From: JAIPEK01 sp041685935
Lineage (GTDB): Bacteria > Desulfobacterota > Desulfobacteria > Desulfobacterales > Desulfobacteraceae
NCBI GenBank assembly: GCA_041685935.1
Contig: JAWLES010000136.1
Span: 1-6,571 of the forward strand
Direction of reading: 5' to 3'
Length of the DNA stretch: 6,571 nucleotides
Under the pieces are notes generated by a model that was not told where the DNA came from, ran no database searches, and worked only from the letters and a program-made list of their open reading frames with translations. Positions 6,552 through 6,571 of this stretch are shown piece after piece (positions within the stretch are counted from its first letter, which is position 1; each line of letters starts with the position of its first letter). The translations under genes and the position numbers were made by a program.

Positions 6552-6556
6552 TTATG

Positions 6557-6571
6557 TTGCACGTACTGCAA
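6557..6571. repeat. Short inverted repeat at the window edge
   Basis: TTGCA and TGCAA, 5-nt arms around CGTAC, end exactly at the last base of the window. It could be part of a second protein-binding site next to the TetR-type palindrome, but arms this short can occur by chance and the flank is not visible. Confidence 0.15.

Overview
The window is one minus-strand operon read from right to left. It encodes a complete five-gene peptide/nickel-type (DppABCDF/OppABCDF class) ABC importer, followed by a radical-SAM glycyl-radical-enzyme activating protein. All six genes look intact. The organism is probably a Gram-negative anaerobe: the binding protein has a Sec signal peptide without a lipobox cysteine, which implies a periplasm, and the glycyl-radical activase implies anaerobic metabolism. 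Mid-range base composition and gene style would fit a Desulfobacterota-like (sulfate-reducer-like) genome, but that assignment is an inference and no marker gene supports it.

Layout in transcription order: an upstream regulatory region (6571 to about 6338) with a candidate promoter, an inverted-repeat operator, a possible 15-codon leader ORF and, near the right edge, a TetR-type palindrome. Then come the substrate-binding protein (6334-4778), a 98-bp gap holding a perfect 12-bp stem-loop, permease 1 (4679-3696), permease 2 (3699-2779, ATGA overlap), ATPase 1 (2778-1801, no gap), ATPase 2 (1799-759, 1-nt gap) and the activase (766-2, 8-nt overlap). The only real breaks are the leader region and the gap after the binding-protein gene. 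There is no gene-free stretch longer than about 240 bases.

Working model: the binding protein captures an oligopeptide-like or amine-bearing ligand in the periplasm, the two permeases form the channel, and the two ATPases drive import. The tightly coupled activase would install a glycyl radical on a partner enzyme that is not in this window. It is probably encoded just beyond position 1, since the activase stop codon lies at the window edge. The most interesting feature is this physical coupling of a peptide-class importer to an activase that lacks the extra ferredoxin-like cluster domain. It suggests import followed by radical breakdown of one particular substrate, whose identity cannot be read from this sequence.
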